In this document: piece after piece, positions 34,397 through 44,898 of the stretch
Numbering within the stretch: the stretch's first letter is position 1
How the letters are laid out: each line of letters starts with the position of its first letter
Origin: Verrucomicrobium spinosum DSM 4136 = JCM 18804
GTDB taxonomy: Bacteria > Verrucomicrobiota > Verrucomicrobiia > Verrucomicrobiales > Verrucomicrobiaceae
DNA length: 64,000 nt
NCBI RefSeq assembly: GCF_000172155.1
Contig: NZ_ABIZ01000001.1
Location: forward strand, 6,543,105 to 6,607,104
Reading direction: 5' to 3'
Notes under the pieces: model-generated
What the model was told of the DNA's origin: nothing
What the model saw: the letters and a program-made list of their open reading frames with translations, nothing else
The model's database searches: none
Program-made: the position numbers and the translations under genes

Positions 34397-35368
34397 CTAG
34401 TCCATGCAGCAGGGGCACTTCTGCACCCAGTGGCCGGGGGAGACCTCCTCCAGTTTGAGCTCCATGCCCACACTCTGCTCCCACTTGGGATGCTTCATGC
34501 GGTGGCCAAAGGCACAGCCCTTGGGTGGATCGATGGGGGAAGGCACGTCTCCCGAGAGAAGGCGGCGGGCGCGACGCTTCGAGGGATCCGGCACCGGGAT
34601 GGCATCCAGAAGCGCCTTGGTGTAGGCGTGGCGCGGATGGTGATAGAGCTCTTCAGAGGGGGCCATCTCCACGATCTTGCCCAGATACATCACCGCGACC
34701 CGGTCGCTCATGTGCTTCACCACGGAGAGCCCATGCGCAATAAAAAGGTAGCTCAACCCCATCTCACGTTGGAGATCCAGCATCAAGTTCAGCACCTGGC
34801 TCTGCACGCTGACGTCGAGCGCCGACACCGGCTCATCACAGACAATCAGCTTGGGCTTGAGCGCGATGGCGCGGGCAATGCCGATGCGCTGACGCTGGCC
34901 GCCGGAAAACTCGAAGGGGAAACGGTCGGCAGCGGTAGAGGCCAGTCCGACCTTGTCGAGCAGTTCCCCCACCCACTGGCGGCGTTCCGCCGTCGTGCCC
35001 TGCTTTTGAATAAGGAAAGGCTCTTCAAGGATGTCGCGCACCGTCAGCCTCGGATTCAGAGACTCCGCAGGGTCCTGGAAGATCATCTGGATGTCGCGGC
35101 GGATGGGACGAAGCGCCCGCTGGCTCGCACGCGTGATGTCCTGCCCTTCAAACTGGAGCTTGCCATCGGTGGGCTGATAGAGCCGCACAATGGCCTTCCC
35201 GAGTGTCGTCTTCCCGCAACCAGATTCCCCCACCAACCCCAGAGTCTCGCCCTGAGAAACTGAGATGGAAACCCCATCCACGGCCTTGCAGGTCTTCAGA
35301 GCACGCATGAGGATTCCCCCGCGCACAGGGAAATGCATTTTCAGATTTTCGACGTTCAGCAGGCTCAT
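34397..35368 (-). CDS. oppF: Peptide ABC transporter ATP-binding protein (OppF/DppF-like)
   Basis: 323 residues from ATG 35368, which overlaps the OppD stop by 4 bp. An upstream frame start at 35386 is less likely. Walker A is [12 protein letters not shown], the Q-loop [12 protein letters not shown], the ABC signature [14 protein letters not shown], Walker [13 protein letters not shown] and the H-loop FIAHGL. The C-terminal oligopeptide/dipeptide transporter extension carries two Cys motifs (KCPCCMD at the end), possibly an iron-sulfur site as seen in some OppD/F proteins. It is the last gene of the YejB-YejE-YejA-OppD-OppF operon. Confidence 0.93.
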   Translation of the reverse strand: MSLLNVENLKMHFPVRGGILMRALKTCKAVDGVSISVSQGETLGLVGESGCGKTTLGKAIVRLYQPTDGKLQFEGQDITRASQRALRPIRRDIQMIFQDPAESLNPRLTVRDILEEPFLIQKQGTTAERRQWVGELLDKVGLASTAADRFPFEFSGGQRQRIGIARAIALKPKLIVCDEPVSALDVSVQSQVLNLMLDLQREMGLSYLFIAHGLSVVKHMSDRVAVMYLGKIVEMAPSEELYHHPRHAYTKALLDAIPVPDPSKRRARRLLSGDVPSPIDPPKGCAFGHRMKHPKWEQSVGMELKLEEVSPGHWVQKCPCCMD

Positions 35369-36351
35369 GCGACGCAAACGGGGCATTGTTCCACCCAGTG
35401 CTGGGGGGAGATTTCAATGAAGGGCGGACGCTGGTTCAAGTGTTCAGGCAGATGGGGGCGTCCCGACCGCTCTGCGAATCGACAGCCTGGAAGCAAGGTC
35501 TCGATGGGAGGCACGCTGCCGGGAATCGCCTTGAGCCGCGACTTGGGAGTGGATTCAATCTTGGGGATGCTCTGTAGCAGGCCCTGTGTGTAGGCGTGTC
35601 GCGGAGAGGAAAAGAGCTCCGCCACGGGTGCTCGTTCCACCACGCGACCTGCGTACATGACCACCACCTCGTCACAGGTCTCAGCGATCACCCCCAGGTC
35701 ATGGGTGATCAACAACACGCTCATGCCCATCTCCTTCTGCAGGCTGTTGATCAGATCCAGAATCTGCGCCTGCACCGTGACATCCAGGGCGGTGGTGGGT
35801 TCATCAGCGATCAGCAACTTGGGCTTGTGCACGAGGGCCATGGCGATCATCACACGCTGCCGCATGCCGCCAGAGAGCTGATGCGGATACTCCTGAAGCC
35901 GGACCTCCGGTGAAGGGATGCGAACCTTCGTCAGCAGTTCAACGGACCGTTGCAGGATCTCCCGTGAGCTGCACTTCTGATGCAGCAAGATGGCCTCGGC
36001 CAGCTGCTTGCCAACCGTCTGCACAGGATTGAGCGCCGTCATGGGTTCCTGGAAGATCATGCTGATCTCCCGTCCACGGAACTTGCGAAGCTCCTCCACG
36101 CTCAGCTCCGCGAGATTACGGCCTTCAAACGCGATGGAACCTCCCGCGATCTTGCCATGCGGCTGGGGCAGCAGACGGTTGATGGAGAACGCCGTGACGC
36201 TCTTGCCACAGCCAGACTCCCCCACCAGGCCCAGCGTTTTGCCGCGTTCGACCTCAAACCGTACCCCGTCCACGGCAGTCACCCGGCCGGCATCGGTGTC
36301 GAACACCGTGACCAGATCCTTCACTTCAAGAATGTTGTCAGCGGCACTCAT
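35365..36351 (-). CDS. oppD: Peptide ABC transporter ATP-binding protein (OppD/DppD-like)
   Basis: 328 residues. Walker A is [12 protein letters not shown], the Q-loop [12 protein letters not shown], the signature [14 protein letters not shown], Walker [13 protein letters not shown] and the H-loop LITHDLG, with the OppD C-terminal extension ([26 protein letters not shown]). It energises uptake together with OppF. In E. coli the related Yej system uses one fused ATPase (YejF); here it is two separate genes. 4-bp overlaps join it to both neighbours. Confidence 0.93.
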   Translation of the reverse strand: MSAADNILEVKDLVTVFDTDAGRVTAVDGVRFEVERGKTLGLVGESGCGKSVTAFSINRLLPQPHGKIAGGSIAFEGRNLAELSVEELRKFRGREISMIFQEPMTALNPVQTVGKQLAEAILLHQKCSSREILQRSVELLTKVRIPSPEVRLQEYPHQLSGGMRQRVMIAMALVHKPKLLIADEPTTALDVTVQAQILDLINSLQKEMGMSVLLITHDLGVIAETCDEVVVMYAGRVVERAPVAELFSSPRHAYTQGLLQSIPKIESTPKSRLKAIPGSVPPIETLLPGCRFAERSGRPHLPEHLNQRPPFIEISPQHWVEQCPVCVA

Positions 36352-38276
36352 TGATCTTTGTACTGGTCAAACACGCGCAGCGTTTCTCCGAAGGATTTCC
36401 CCGCACGCTTCGCCTCCAGGGTCTCCTCCTTCACATCTTCATCGATCCAATGCACATACGTGTCGAGGGGGAGTTGGCTGTTCTTGAGGTTCCCGTCCTT
36501 GGGCCAGCGCACCCATCTCCAATGGCCATAGCGATACCAGGGAGACTCCCAGCCGGGGATCGCAACAGCCTTCGCCTCCACCATTTCCTCAAGGATCCAG
36601 CAGAGCCGCTGCATCTCTTCTTCGGTCGGTGCCACACGTTGCTGGTCGATGATCGGATCCATCGACGGATCAGCCGTCATCGTCACGTTGTTGGTGTCCG
36701 GCACCACTTTCCTGGTCCCGTCCGGCTGCACTTTCCAGGCGTTGTCGGAATGATAGTACTCCCAGAAACGTGGGTAGGGCGGCTGCGCCGACCATCCCAC
36801 CAGGCACATCTCGTGATTCTTCTGGTCGATCTTTTTATAGAGCTGGGTGGTATCGAGCGCCTCCACCCCCAGATCCAGCCCTGTTTTCAAGGCCTCCTGC
36901 TTCAGCCGCATGGCGATCTGCACCATGGGCCCGATGTTGGGCAGTGACAGGGTGAGACTGAGGCGCTGTCCTTTGTCGTTCACCCGAATCCCATCAGCCC
37001 CCCGTTTGGCAAAGCCTGCCTTGGTGAAATACTCCTCCGCCTTGGCGACATCAAACTCCCTGGGCTTGAGCGCCGGATTGGTATAGCGCCCGAATCCTGC
37101 AAAGGTGCTCTTCATGCGGTTGGGATCGCCGCGGAAGTCGATTTCAATCACCTTCTTGAAATTAAGCGCATGGTTGATGCCCAGGCGCACATCCAGATTG
37201 TCCAAAGGGGGCTTGCTCTGGTTCAGGTAAATACCCCGGGAAATGCGGGGATAGACGCTATAGAAGATCCCGCGCTCGATGTAGCCGTTGTAGATCTCCG
37301 GTATCTCCGCCTTGTCGTACCAGTAGCGGGGCAGTCCCATGATGTAAAAGTCGAGCTGGCCCTGGCGGAACATCTCGAACGCCTTGTCCATGTTGGCCAC
37401 GACCTTGTACTCAATAAAGTCGGGATTGAACCGATAGCGGAAGTTCTTCCGGTCCTTCGCCCACCAGTTCTTCACCCGCGTGAGCGTGACGGACCGGCCT
37501 TTCTTGATGCCATCTGGCAGGATGTCATAGGCTCCGGTGGTGGGTGACTTCCTCCACTGATACCGGGCGGGATAGTCGTCGGTGAACTCCTTGTAGAAAT
37601 GCCGGGGGGACGGAGGGAGATCCGCATACCAGAGCGGATCAGGCTTCAGGTTCGGGATGGTGATCGAGAAGGTATGGTCATCATACTTCGTGATCGCCTT
37701 GAACTCCTTGGCGTAAAAGTCGTTGTACCAGGGATCCTGGATGTGCGGGCTCAACATGATGAAGAACGTCATGAAGAAGTCCTCCACCTCCACGGGCACG
37801 CCATCGGAGTAAGTCGCGGTCGGGCAGAGCCGGTAGTAGATCGTCTTCTTGTCCGGGGAGATGGCCCACTCGTCAGCAAGCCCCGGTGCCCAGCCCTCGA
37901 CATTCAAGTGACGCTGCACCAGCGTGATCAGAATGTTGTCGTGGTGTTCGCTGCGGAAAGACCCGTTCGCATCCGGCCCGTTGATCCGGAAAGTTGCAGG
38001 AAACGACTCTATGTAGTCGTGAAAAGTCCCTCCCTTCTTCGCGGCAGGATCGCCCATCTCCGGCAGATCGCCGCCGTTTTCCCATTTCAGATCATTCGGG
38101 AGATCCGCAGGCGTTTTCCACTGGAAGAAGTCAGGCTTGGACTTCCAGAAAGCCTTGACCTCCTCCGTGTTGTCGTACGGGGGGAAACGGTCGTCCGCAT
38201 GGGCGGTGAACCCTCCCACGGCAAGGGATGCAGCCAACACGCCCCCCCACAGGGCTTTCCTCATCGCAGACATCAT
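36348..38276 (-). CDS. Extracellular solute-binding protein family 5 (YejA-like)
   Basis: 642 residues with a signal peptide ([20 protein letters not shown]). SBP_bac_5 features include [60 protein letters not shown] and the long C-terminal lobe. The length, and the FPATFR-type sequence near residue 90 with a preceding Trp-rich region, are closer to the YejA group of peptide/microcin C binding proteins than to OppA. It captures peptides in the periplasm and passes them to the YejB/YejE-type permeases encoded just upstream. 4-bp overlaps lie on both sides. Confidence 0.88.
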   Translation of the reverse strand: MMSAMRKALWGGVLAASLAVGGFTAHADDRFPPYDNTEEVKAFWKSKPDFFQWKTPADLPNDLKWENGGDLPEMGDPAAKKGGTFHDYIESFPATFRINGPDANGSFRSEHHDNILITLVQRHLNVEGWAPGLADEWAISPDKKTIYYRLCPTATYSDGVPVEVEDFFMTFFIMLSPHIQDPWYNDFYAKEFKAITKYDDHTFSITIPNLKPDPLWYADLPPSPRHFYKEFTDDYPARYQWRKSPTTGAYDILPDGIKKGRSVTLTRVKNWWAKDRKNFRYRFNPDFIEYKVVANMDKAFEMFRQGQLDFYIMGLPRYWYDKAEIPEIYNGYIERGIFYSVYPRISRGIYLNQSKPPLDNLDVRLGINHALNFKKVIEIDFRGDPNRMKSTFAGFGRYTNPALKPREFDVAKAEEYFTKAGFAKRGADGIRVNDKGQRLSLTLSLPNIGPMVQIAMRLKQEALKTGLDLGVEALDTTQLYKKIDQKNHEMCLVGWSAQPPYPRFWEYYHSDNAWKVQPDGTRKVVPDTNNVTMTADPSMDPIIDQQRVAPTEEEMQRLCWILEEMVEAKAVAIPGWESPWYRYGHWRWVRWPKDGNLKNSQLPLDTYVHWIDEDVKEETLEAKRAGKSFGETLRVFDQYKDQ

Positions 38277-39871
38277 TGATAGGTGGTGAACTTTTTAGGA
38301 TCGAATGCTTCACGCACGGCCTCACCGACAAAGGTGACCAGCACCAGCACGAAGACCAGTGCGCAGAAGGCCGAGCTCACGATCCAGGGATAGTTGAAAT
38401 TCTCAGTCCCTTCCTGAAGGAGCCGCCCCCAGCTGGGCTGGTCAGGCGGCAGGCCAAATCCCAGGAAGTCGAGGCCAGCAAGTGAAATGATGATGTCCGG
38501 CACCATGAACGGCACCAGGGTGACGAAGACAGCGATGGTGTTCGGCAAGATATGTTTGAACAGAATCCTCCCAGTACCCGCCCCAAGCAGGCGTGTGGCG
38601 GCCACGTAGTCGCGCTCTCTCTCACGATAGGTGGCAGTGCGCATGTAGAGCGTGGGACTCACCCATGAGAACAGGCAGATGATCAGCACCAGAATGGAAG
38701 TTTGAGGCTGAATCACTGAACTCACGATCAGGACAATGAAGAGGAAGGGCATGGTGGACCAGATTTCAATAATCCGCTGCCCGAAGAGGTCGATCCATCC
38801 GCCAAAGAAACCCATGATCCCACCAATCACCACCCCGAGTGTCACGGTAACCACGAGGTAGAAAATCACTACATAGATCGACTGCTGCAAGCCCCCAAAC
38901 AGTGAGGCGAGTACATCCCCACCGCTGGTATTGGTCCCCAGATAGTGACGATGCTGCAGCGAGGGGGCCATGGGGGGGAACAACTGGGTCTGTAAACCGG
39001 TGCCAGCCTCCAGCCCAGCCGCCTTGCCATCAGTGAAATCGCTGTATTCGACCTGCTTGCCTTGCTCAAACTTGCCTTTTTCCACTTGTTCCCCGCCGGG
39101 GTTCCAGCCACGCATGTCTCCATGTCGGAGGCCTTTGCGATAGGTCCACTCCTGACGCGGTTGGGTGGGCTTGGAGGGATACACGCTGTAGGCGCGACCA
39201 TCAAACGGCTGGGCAGCTCCGCGGCGAAAGATGACACCGCCACGGTCCTCCAGTTCCTCCACCACCTCGGGCGCATCCAGATGAGCACCATACGGTACGG
39301 GCGGCATGAGCACCCAGTTGGAGCCGCCTTTTTCTTCGGCAAGCTTCTTCTTGAGCGCCCGGTATTCCGTCTCGCTATCATAGGGCAGCCCAAAAGTGCT
39401 ACCAGGGATCAGAGGCGATACGAACGGGAAATAGTACTTCCCATTGTAGTGCACGACCAGTGCCCGTTTGCCTACGATCAGGTTGTCCAGACACGCGACA
39501 AACACGAGGGCCAGCAAGATCATCCACGCCACATACCCTCGACGGATCGAGCGGAACCGCTGCATCTTTTTCCTGGTCAGCGGATTAAACTGCCACTGCG
39601 GGGCATGCCTAAACAGAAAGTGGAGGCTCACCGCCGTCAATAGGGCCAGCAAGATCCATGAGACCACCCCGGCAAAGCCCACTGGGTTGGCCGTCCATGC
39701 CCCTTTGGCCCCGCAGAGCCGGGCCACGGCGAAGATCACCTCCGTCAGTTCCTCACCTGCCAGTTGCGGCAGCTTGAAAAACGGCACTCGAAGGCCTGCC
39801 CACTGAAAGGCTGCCGAGCCCAGAGCCCAGCACAGCAGGGCGGTTCCTAGTTTGCGTGGAGATAAACTCAT
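38273..39871 (-). CDS. Peptide ABC transporter permease (YejE/OppC-like) with long N-terminal insertion
   Basis: 532 residues, about 190 longer than E. coli YejE. The permease core (residues about 320-530) has the BPD_transp_1 pattern with the EAA loop ATRLLGAGTGRILFKHILPN and DFLGFGLPPDQPSWG. Upstream are three predicted membrane helices (about 10-30, 65-88, 112-132) and a soluble stretch (about 135-310) containing GKYYFPFVSP, known in YejE relatives. It also contains a MORN-like run (YRKGLRHGDMRGWNPGGEQ, then EKGKFEQGKQ). It is translationally coupled to YejB and YejA by 4-bp overlaps. Confidence 0.88.
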   Translation of the reverse strand: MSLSPRKLGTALLCWALGSAAFQWAGLRVPFFKLPQLAGEELTEVIFAVARLCGAKGAWTANPVGFAGVVSWILLALLTAVSLHFLFRHAPQWQFNPLTRKKMQRFRSIRRGYVAWMILLALVFVACLDNLIVGKRALVVHYNGKYYFPFVSPLIPGSTFGLPYDSETEYRALKKKLAEEKGGSNWVLMPPVPYGAHLDAPEVVEELEDRGGVIFRRGAAQPFDGRAYSVYPSKPTQPRQEWTYRKGLRHGDMRGWNPGGEQVEKGKFEQGKQVEYSDFTDGKAAGLEAGTGLQTQLFPPMAPSLQHRHYLGTNTSGGDVLASLFGGLQQSIYVVIFYLVVTVTLGVVIGGIMGFFGGWIDLFGQRIIEIWSTMPFLFIVLIVSSVIQPQTSILVLIICLFSWVSPTLYMRTATYRERERDYVAATRLLGAGTGRILFKHILPNTIAVFVTLVPFMVPDIIISLAGLDFLGFGLPPDQPSWGRLLQEGTENFNYPWIVSSAFCALVFVLVLVTFVGEAVREAFDPKKFTTYQ

Positions 39872-41115
39872 CGGAAACGAATGCGCGGGTCCGCCAGCGC
39901 CACGAAGAAGTCAGACAGAATGTTTCCCAGCAGGGTGAGCGAGGCGGAAACCACCAACACCCCCATCACCAGCGGATAGTCCCGGTCCGTGATGGCCTGG
40001 ATGCTCAACATCCCAAATCCATTGATGTCAAAGATGCGCTCAATCAGGATGGAGCCTCCCACAAACACGGTGACCACCTGCCCCAGGGTGGTGGCCAGAG
40101 GAATGAGCGAGTTTCGCAGGGCATGCCCCAACACGGCACCCCGGAAGGTCGCCCCCTTGGCAATCGCGGTTCTCACGTAATCTGCCGCGAGGTTGTCCAT
40201 GAGGTTGTTTTTCACCAGCATCGTCATGAAGGCGAACCCGCCCACCATGTAGCAGATCAGCGGCAGCACGGCATGGTGAATGAGGTCCCAGGCCTTTCCA
40301 GGCACGCTCAGCTGGCTGAAGTTGTCACTGACAAATCCGCCCGTGGGGAACCAGCCCATCCTGGCTGCCAGGTAAACCACCAGGAGACTTCCCAGCACAA
40401 ATCCAGGAACGGCATACCCGATGAAAATGATGACCGAAGTGGCATTGTCCAGCACCGTGCGATGTTTGATCGCCTTGATCACCCCCAGCGGAATGCAAAC
40501 GGCGTAGGTCAGCATGAAAGTGACCAGTCCGTAAAAAAGCGAGACCGGCATTCGCTCTTTGATCATGTCCCACACCCGGTCGTTGTACCGCGTGGAAACT
40601 CCCAGATTCCCCTGTAGAAGACCGTTGAATTTGTTTCGGAAGACGGTCACCCGCTGCTTTTCGGCCTCAGCCTTGGTCTTCCAGCCGGACACATCAGACC
40701 CACTCAACACCCCCTTTCGGTCAACGGTCGCCTCCGTCACCTTGAAGGCATTGGTGGCGGTCCACTGGTCCCGGGGCAGCAGGGTCTTGAGGGTGATCTT
40801 GGCCTCCGCCTGCCCCTCTTCGAACTTGATGTATTGCTTCTCCACCTCCTGGGGGGTGACCCCCAGCCAGATCAGGTAGGCAGCAAAGAAAGGCTTGTCG
40901 AAACCATAGTAGGCGGCGAGCTGCTCCTTCTGCTCCTCGCTGAGGGAGCCCCCCGCGTCCTTCATGCTGCGCTCCGAGGCCAGAGCCATGGCCTGTCTCA
41001 TCCGGGCTTCCAGCGGCCCTCCGGGAACAATCCGGGTGATAAAGAACACGGCGAGCGTCGCCCCGAGCAAAGTCGGGATGATGAGGAGAAGGCGGCGAAT
41101 GAAATAGTCCCTCAT
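39868..41115 (-). CDS. Peptide ABC transporter permease (YejB/OppB-like)
   Basis: 415 residues. The N-terminal membrane helix LLLIIPTLLGATLAVFFITR with the following RIVPGGP motif is diagnostic of OppB-type permeases. A hydrophilic insertion of about 100 residues precedes the core, as in YejB. The core carries the EAA loop YVRTAIAKGATFRGAVLGHALRN and four to five further helices ending LADPRIRF. It is the first gene of the five-gene minus-strand operon and is separated by 210 bp from the divergent OppABC operon, so both promoters lie in 41116-41325. Confidence 0.9.
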   Translation of the reverse strand: MRDYFIRRLLLIIPTLLGATLAVFFITRIVPGGPLEARMRQAMALASERSMKDAGGSLSEEQKEQLAAYYGFDKPFFAAYLIWLGVTPQEVEKQYIKFEEGQAEAKITLKTLLPRDQWTATNAFKVTEATVDRKGVLSGSDVSGWKTKAEAEKQRVTVFRNKFNGLLQGNLGVSTRYNDRVWDMIKERMPVSLFYGLVTFMLTYAVCIPLGVIKAIKHRTVLDNATSVIIFIGYAVPGFVLGSLLVVYLAARMGWFPTGGFVSDNFSQLSVPGKAWDLIHHAVLPLICYMVGGFAFMTMLVKNNLMDNLAADYVRTAIAKGATFRGAVLGHALRNSLIPLATTLGQVVTVFVGGSILIERIFDINGFGMLSIQAITDRDYPLVMGVLVVSASLTLLGNILSDFFVALADPRIRFR

Positions 41116-41325
41116 GTTCAGTCAATCAAAACGCTTCGTACAGAACGCACGGCCGCACAAGTTTTTCATCTTCAACATCCGCCAGATCGAGGTTGAGAAA
41201 TCTGTCCGGTCCGGATGTTCATCCTCGCGGGGGTGGGACGTGTTTTCCTGCATGAATCCGCCTAAAAGACTGCATTTTAACCTCCACGCTTTACTGCCCG
41301 CTCAACCCTCCTAGAATGCGCGCCC

Positions 41326-42999
41326 ATGAAGTGGACCACCCGCCTCCTGGTACTTGCCGTGTTCGTCGGCGGGCTGGTGTGCTTTCACATCGTCCGCTCC
41401 AACAGGCCTTTAAGGGTGAATGAGGCCACCAAGGAGGACACGCTGCTGCTGGGAAACGCCACAGAGCTGAGCACCTTGGATCTTCAGGTTGCCACAGGCC
41501 AGCCCGAGCACATGGTCTTTGCAGCCCTCTTTGAAGGTCTCGTCGCCCCCGACCCAGCAAATCCCGACAAACCCGCTCCGGGTGCCGCATCCTCCTGGGA
41601 GACCAAGGACTCCATCCACTGGACCTTCCACCTCCGGCCCAATGGGAAATGGAGCGACGGAACACCCCTCACCGCCCACGACTTTGTCTGGTCCTACCAG
41701 CGCATTCTGAACCCCGCCCTCGCCGCGCAATATGCGTCGATGCTCTATCCCTTGAAGAATGCGGAGGAGTTCAACAAGGGAACTCTGAAAGACTTCTCCC
41801 AGGTGGGGATAAAAGCGATCGACAACCACACGCTGGAACTGACCCTCGTCGGTCCCATGCCCTACCTCTTGGGCATGATGAAGCACTATTCCTGGTTCCC
41901 CGTCCCCCGGCACGTGATCGAGAAGTTCGGAAGCGTAACGGACCGGGCCAATCGATGGACCAAGGCCGGCAACTTGGTAGGCAACGGCCCCTTCGCACTG
42001 ACGGAATGGCGATTCACCCATTCATTGACCGTGGTTAAGAACCCCTACTATTGGGATGCAGCCGTCGTTCGGCTGAAGAAGATCGTCTTTGTCCCTATTG
42101 CCAGCGACACCACCGAAGAACGTGCGTTTCGGGACGGCCAGATTCACTCCACTTTCACGCTGCCCAACCCGCTCATCCAGGAGTATGCAAAGAACCGCAG
42201 GGACGTGCTCACCAGCGAGCCCATCCTGAGCGTTTACTTCTACCGTATCAACACCACCCGGGAGATGCTGAAAGATGTCCGGGTTCGCAAGGCCCTCAGC
42301 CTGGCCATCGATCGCGACGGCATCATCAACAACATCCTGCGCGCTGGCCAAAAGCCCTCGCTGGGCCTGACCCCGTATCCGGAAAGCCTCGACTACCCGC
42401 AGGCCCCCAAGTCGATCCGCTTTGATCCCGTCGAGGCCAAACGACTGATGGCTGAAGCAGGCTATCCCGATGGCAAGGGTTTCCCGAAGTTCGACATCCT
42501 CATCAACACTCACGAAGCCCACCGTGTGATCGCGGAAGCCGTGCAGGAGATGTGGCGCAAAAATCTGGGCATCAACGTGGGCATCTACAACCAGGACTGG
42601 GGGGTTTACCTGGAATCGCAACGCCAGATGAACTACGCCGTATGCCGTGCAGCGTGGGGTGGGGACTACCCGGATCCGCTGACCTTCCTCTCGATGTGGA
42701 AGACTGGCGACGGCAACAACGAGACTGGCTGGAGCAACGCCAAGTTTGATGATCTCATCAACCAGTCCAACCAGGAGGCCGACGCCACCAAACGCCTGAA
42801 TTTGCTGGGGCAGGCGGAAACCATCCTGCTGGATGAGATGCCCATCATCCCCTTCTACTGGTATGTGCAGGTGTACGCCTCGCGACCAGAGCTCAAAGGC
42901 CGTATGCCAAGTGTCCTACAGCACCGCGCCTACAAGGGCTGGTACCTTGACCACTCCGTCCTCAAACAGCCAGCGACTGTTGCCGCCCCTGCCCCCTGA
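41326..42999 (+). CDS. oppA: Oligopeptide ABC transporter substrate-binding protein (OppA-like)
   Basis: 557 residues. An N-terminal hydrophobic segment (LLVLAVFVGGLVCFHIV) acts as signal peptide or membrane anchor. The Cys at about position 20 is not in a clear lipobox. SBP_bac_5 features are ATELSTLDLQVATGQPEHMV, LFEGLVAPDPAN, the WTFHLRPNGKWSDGTPLTAHDFVWSYQRI block and YYWDAAVVRLKKIVF, then RVRKALSLAIDRDGII. This matches the OppA/MppA group that binds peptides. It is followed by permease genes at 6 bp and -4 bp. Confidence 0.93.
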   Translation: MKWTTRLLVLAVFVGGLVCFHIVRSNRPLRVNEATKEDTLLLGNATELSTLDLQVATGQPEHMVFAALFEGLVAPDPANPDKPAPGAASSWETKDSIHWTFHLRPNGKWSDGTPLTAHDFVWSYQRILNPALAAQYASMLYPLKNAEEFNKGTLKDFSQVGIKAIDNHTLELTLVGPMPYLLGMMKHYSWFPVPRHVIEKFGSVTDRANRWTKAGNLVGNGPFALTEWRFTHSLTVVKNPYYWDAAVVRLKKIVFVPIASDTTEERAFRDGQIHSTFTLPNPLIQEYAKNRRDVLTSEPILSVYFYRINTTREMLKDVRVRKALSLAIDRDGIINNILRAGQKPSLGLTPYPESLDYPQAPKSIRFDPVEAKRLMAEAGYPDGKGFPKFDILINTHEAHRVIAEAVQEMWRKNLGINVGIYNQDWGVYLESQRQMNYAVCRAAWGGDYPDPLTFLSMWKTGDGNNETGWSNAKFDDLINQSNQEADATKRLNLLGQAETILLDEMPIIPFYWYVQVYASRPELKGRMPSVLQHRAYKGWYLDHSVLKQPATVAAPAP

Positions 43000-43005
43000 C
43001 ATCGC

Positions 43006-43926
43006 ATGATCCGGTTCCTTCTCAGCCGCTTTCTGCAAGGCATCGTCGTTATCCTGGCGGTCTTCGTCATCACCTTTGTCCTGCAGAAGCTTTCGCCGAC
43101 CAGTCCCTTTAACGGGGAGCGCAATGTGCCGGAAGAAGTGCGCAAGACTCTGGAGTCCTACTATGGCTACGACAAACCCTGGCTGGTCCAGATGTGGCTG
43201 CATATTAAGGCCTTCGCCACTTTCAACCCACCCGACTGCGTCAAGTCACCCGGCCGCGGCGTTGGCGAGGTGATTTCACAGGCCTTTCCTGTGTCCGTCG
43301 CATTGGCGGTTCCTGCACTGCTAATCGCCTTGGCCATAGGCATTCCACTGGGCGCGATTGCCGCTTTGCGTCCCAACACATTTGACGACCACTGGGCAAC
43401 GGCAACGGCAACCTTGGGCATCTGCATCCCCAGCTTTGTCCTTGGCCCCCTGATTGCGATGATCTTCGGGCTCTATCTGCGCTGGTTCAATGTGGCTGGC
43501 TGGCACGATTCAGCAGACTGGGTCTTGCCCTCGCTCACCTTGGGGCTCATCTACAGCGGCTATGTGGCGCGGCTCACCCGCGGCGGACTTCGCGAAACGC
43601 TTGCTCAAGACTTCATCCGTACGGCCCGCGCGAAGGGGGCAAGTGAACCCGTGGTGGTCATACGCCACGCCTTGAAGCTGGCCTGCCTGCCGTTGCTGAA
43701 TTTCCTCGGTCCCACGGCCGCAGGGCTGCTCACGGGCTCCATGGTTACGGAGACTGTCTTTCAGATCCCCGGCCTCGGCCAGCACTTCATCAGTTCAGCA
43801 ATCAACCGGGACGATACGCTGGCTGTCGGGATTACCCTCCTCTTCGCTGTGCTCATCCTCGTCTTCAACATGCTGGTGGACATCATCCAGGCAGCGCTCA
43901 ACCCGCGAATCGGACTGAAGTCATGA
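43006..43926 (+). CDS. oppB: Oligopeptide ABC transporter permease OppB
   Basis: 306 residues with the OppB N-terminus (FLLSRFLQGIVVILAVFVITFVL, then KLSPTSPF), six predicted membrane helices, and the EAA loop FIRTARAKGASEPVVVIRHALK. The GSMVTETVFQIPGLGQHF and C-terminal DIIQAALNPRI motifs are typical. It overlaps oppC by 4 bp. Confidence 0.94.
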   Translation: MIRFLLSRFLQGIVVILAVFVITFVLQKLSPTSPFNGERNVPEEVRKTLESYYGYDKPWLVQMWLHIKAFATFNPPDCVKSPGRGVGEVISQAFPVSVALAVPALLIALAIGIPLGAIAALRPNTFDDHWATATATLGICIPSFVLGPLIAMIFGLYLRWFNVAGWHDSADWVLPSLTLGLIYSGYVARLTRGGLRETLAQDFIRTARAKGASEPVVVIRHALKLACLPLLNFLGPTAAGLLTGSMVTETVFQIPGLGQHFISSAINRDDTLAVGITLLFAVLILVFNMLVDIIQAALNPRIGLKS

Positions 43927-44897
43927 CCCTGGCTCCTCCCGCGCCTCCCAAGGCCCTCATCGAATCTCCCTGGCGCACAGCAAGGCGGCGGTTGTTCAGC
44001 AATGCGCGCTCTGTGACCGGCCTCGCTTTTCTCACTCTGCTCTTTGCCTTCTGCATCATCGGTCCGGCCCTTTCTCCCTACAAACAGACCGAGCAGAATC
44101 TGGACAACAAGACGGCCGCTCCCAACGCCAGTCACTGGATGGGCACCGATCCCTTGGGCCGGGACGTGATGACCCGCACCATGTATGGAGGTCGCGTCAC
44201 GCTGCTGGTAGGGTTTGTGGCGACGGGCGTCGCCGTGGCCATTGGCGTCCTCTATGGCATGGTATCAGGCCTGGTGGGGGGGCGCACAGACTCCGCGATG
44301 ATGCGGGTGGTGGACATTCTTTATGCCTTCCCCTTCCTGAACTTTGTGATCATTCTCACCGCGGTTCTGGGAACTCACCCTTTCCTGGTGGGAGCTGAGG
44401 CCTGGGTCCTGGACAAGCTCTCCGTGATCCCTGCGCTGAAGGGAGCCGCTACGGATCTCGGCTTCAATGCCAGTTTCCTTCTGCTCTTCGCGGCCATTGG
44501 TGCGGTGGAGTGGCTGACCATGGCTCGTGTGGTCAGAGCCCAGGTGCTTTCACTCAAAAACCAGGAGTTCATCACTGCTGCCCGAAGCTACGGCGCTGGC
44601 ACTGGCCGCATCCTTCTGCGGCATTTGCTTCCGAACGTCATCGGACCAGTGATCGTGTACGCCAGCCTCACCGTGCCCGGAGTGATGCTGCTGGAGGCCA
44701 CGCTCAGTTTCCTCGGTCTCGGCATTCAGCCGCCCGCTTCGTCGTGGGGCGTGCTCATCAATGACGGTGCGCAGCGCATGGACACCGCCCCCTGGTTGTT
44801 GCTCTTCCCTGGCGTATTTTTCTCCCTGACTCTGCTCTCGCTGAACTTCGTGGGCGATGGATTGCGCGACGCCCTGGATCCCCGGAGCATCCGCTAG
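43923..44897 (+). CDS. oppC: Oligopeptide ABC transporter permease OppC
   Basis: 324 residues. The OppC_N region (VTGLAFLTLLFAFCIIGPAL) and the motif HWMGTDPLGRDVMTRTMYGG are followed by five helices and the EAA loop FITAARSYGAGTGRILLRHLLPN, ending GDGLRDALDPRSIR. The operon stops here without oppD or oppF. The next gene is convergent with only one base between stops, so ATPases must come from elsewhere, most simply the divergent operon. Confidence 0.94.
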   Translation: MTLAPPAPPKALIESPWRTARRRLFSNARSVTGLAFLTLLFAFCIIGPALSPYKQTEQNLDNKTAAPNASHWMGTDPLGRDVMTRTMYGGRVTLLVGFVATGVAVAIGVLYGMVSGLVGGRTDSAMMRVVDILYAFPFLNFVIILTAVLGTHPFLVGAEAWVLDKLSVIPALKGAATDLGFNASFLLLFAAIGAVEWLTMARVVRAQVLSLKNQEFITAARSYGAGTGRILLRHLLPNVIGPVIVYASLTVPGVMLLEATLSFLGLGIQPPASSWGVLINDGAQRMDTAPWLLLFPGVFFSLTLLSLNFVGDGLRDALDPRSIR

Positions 44898-44898
44898 T

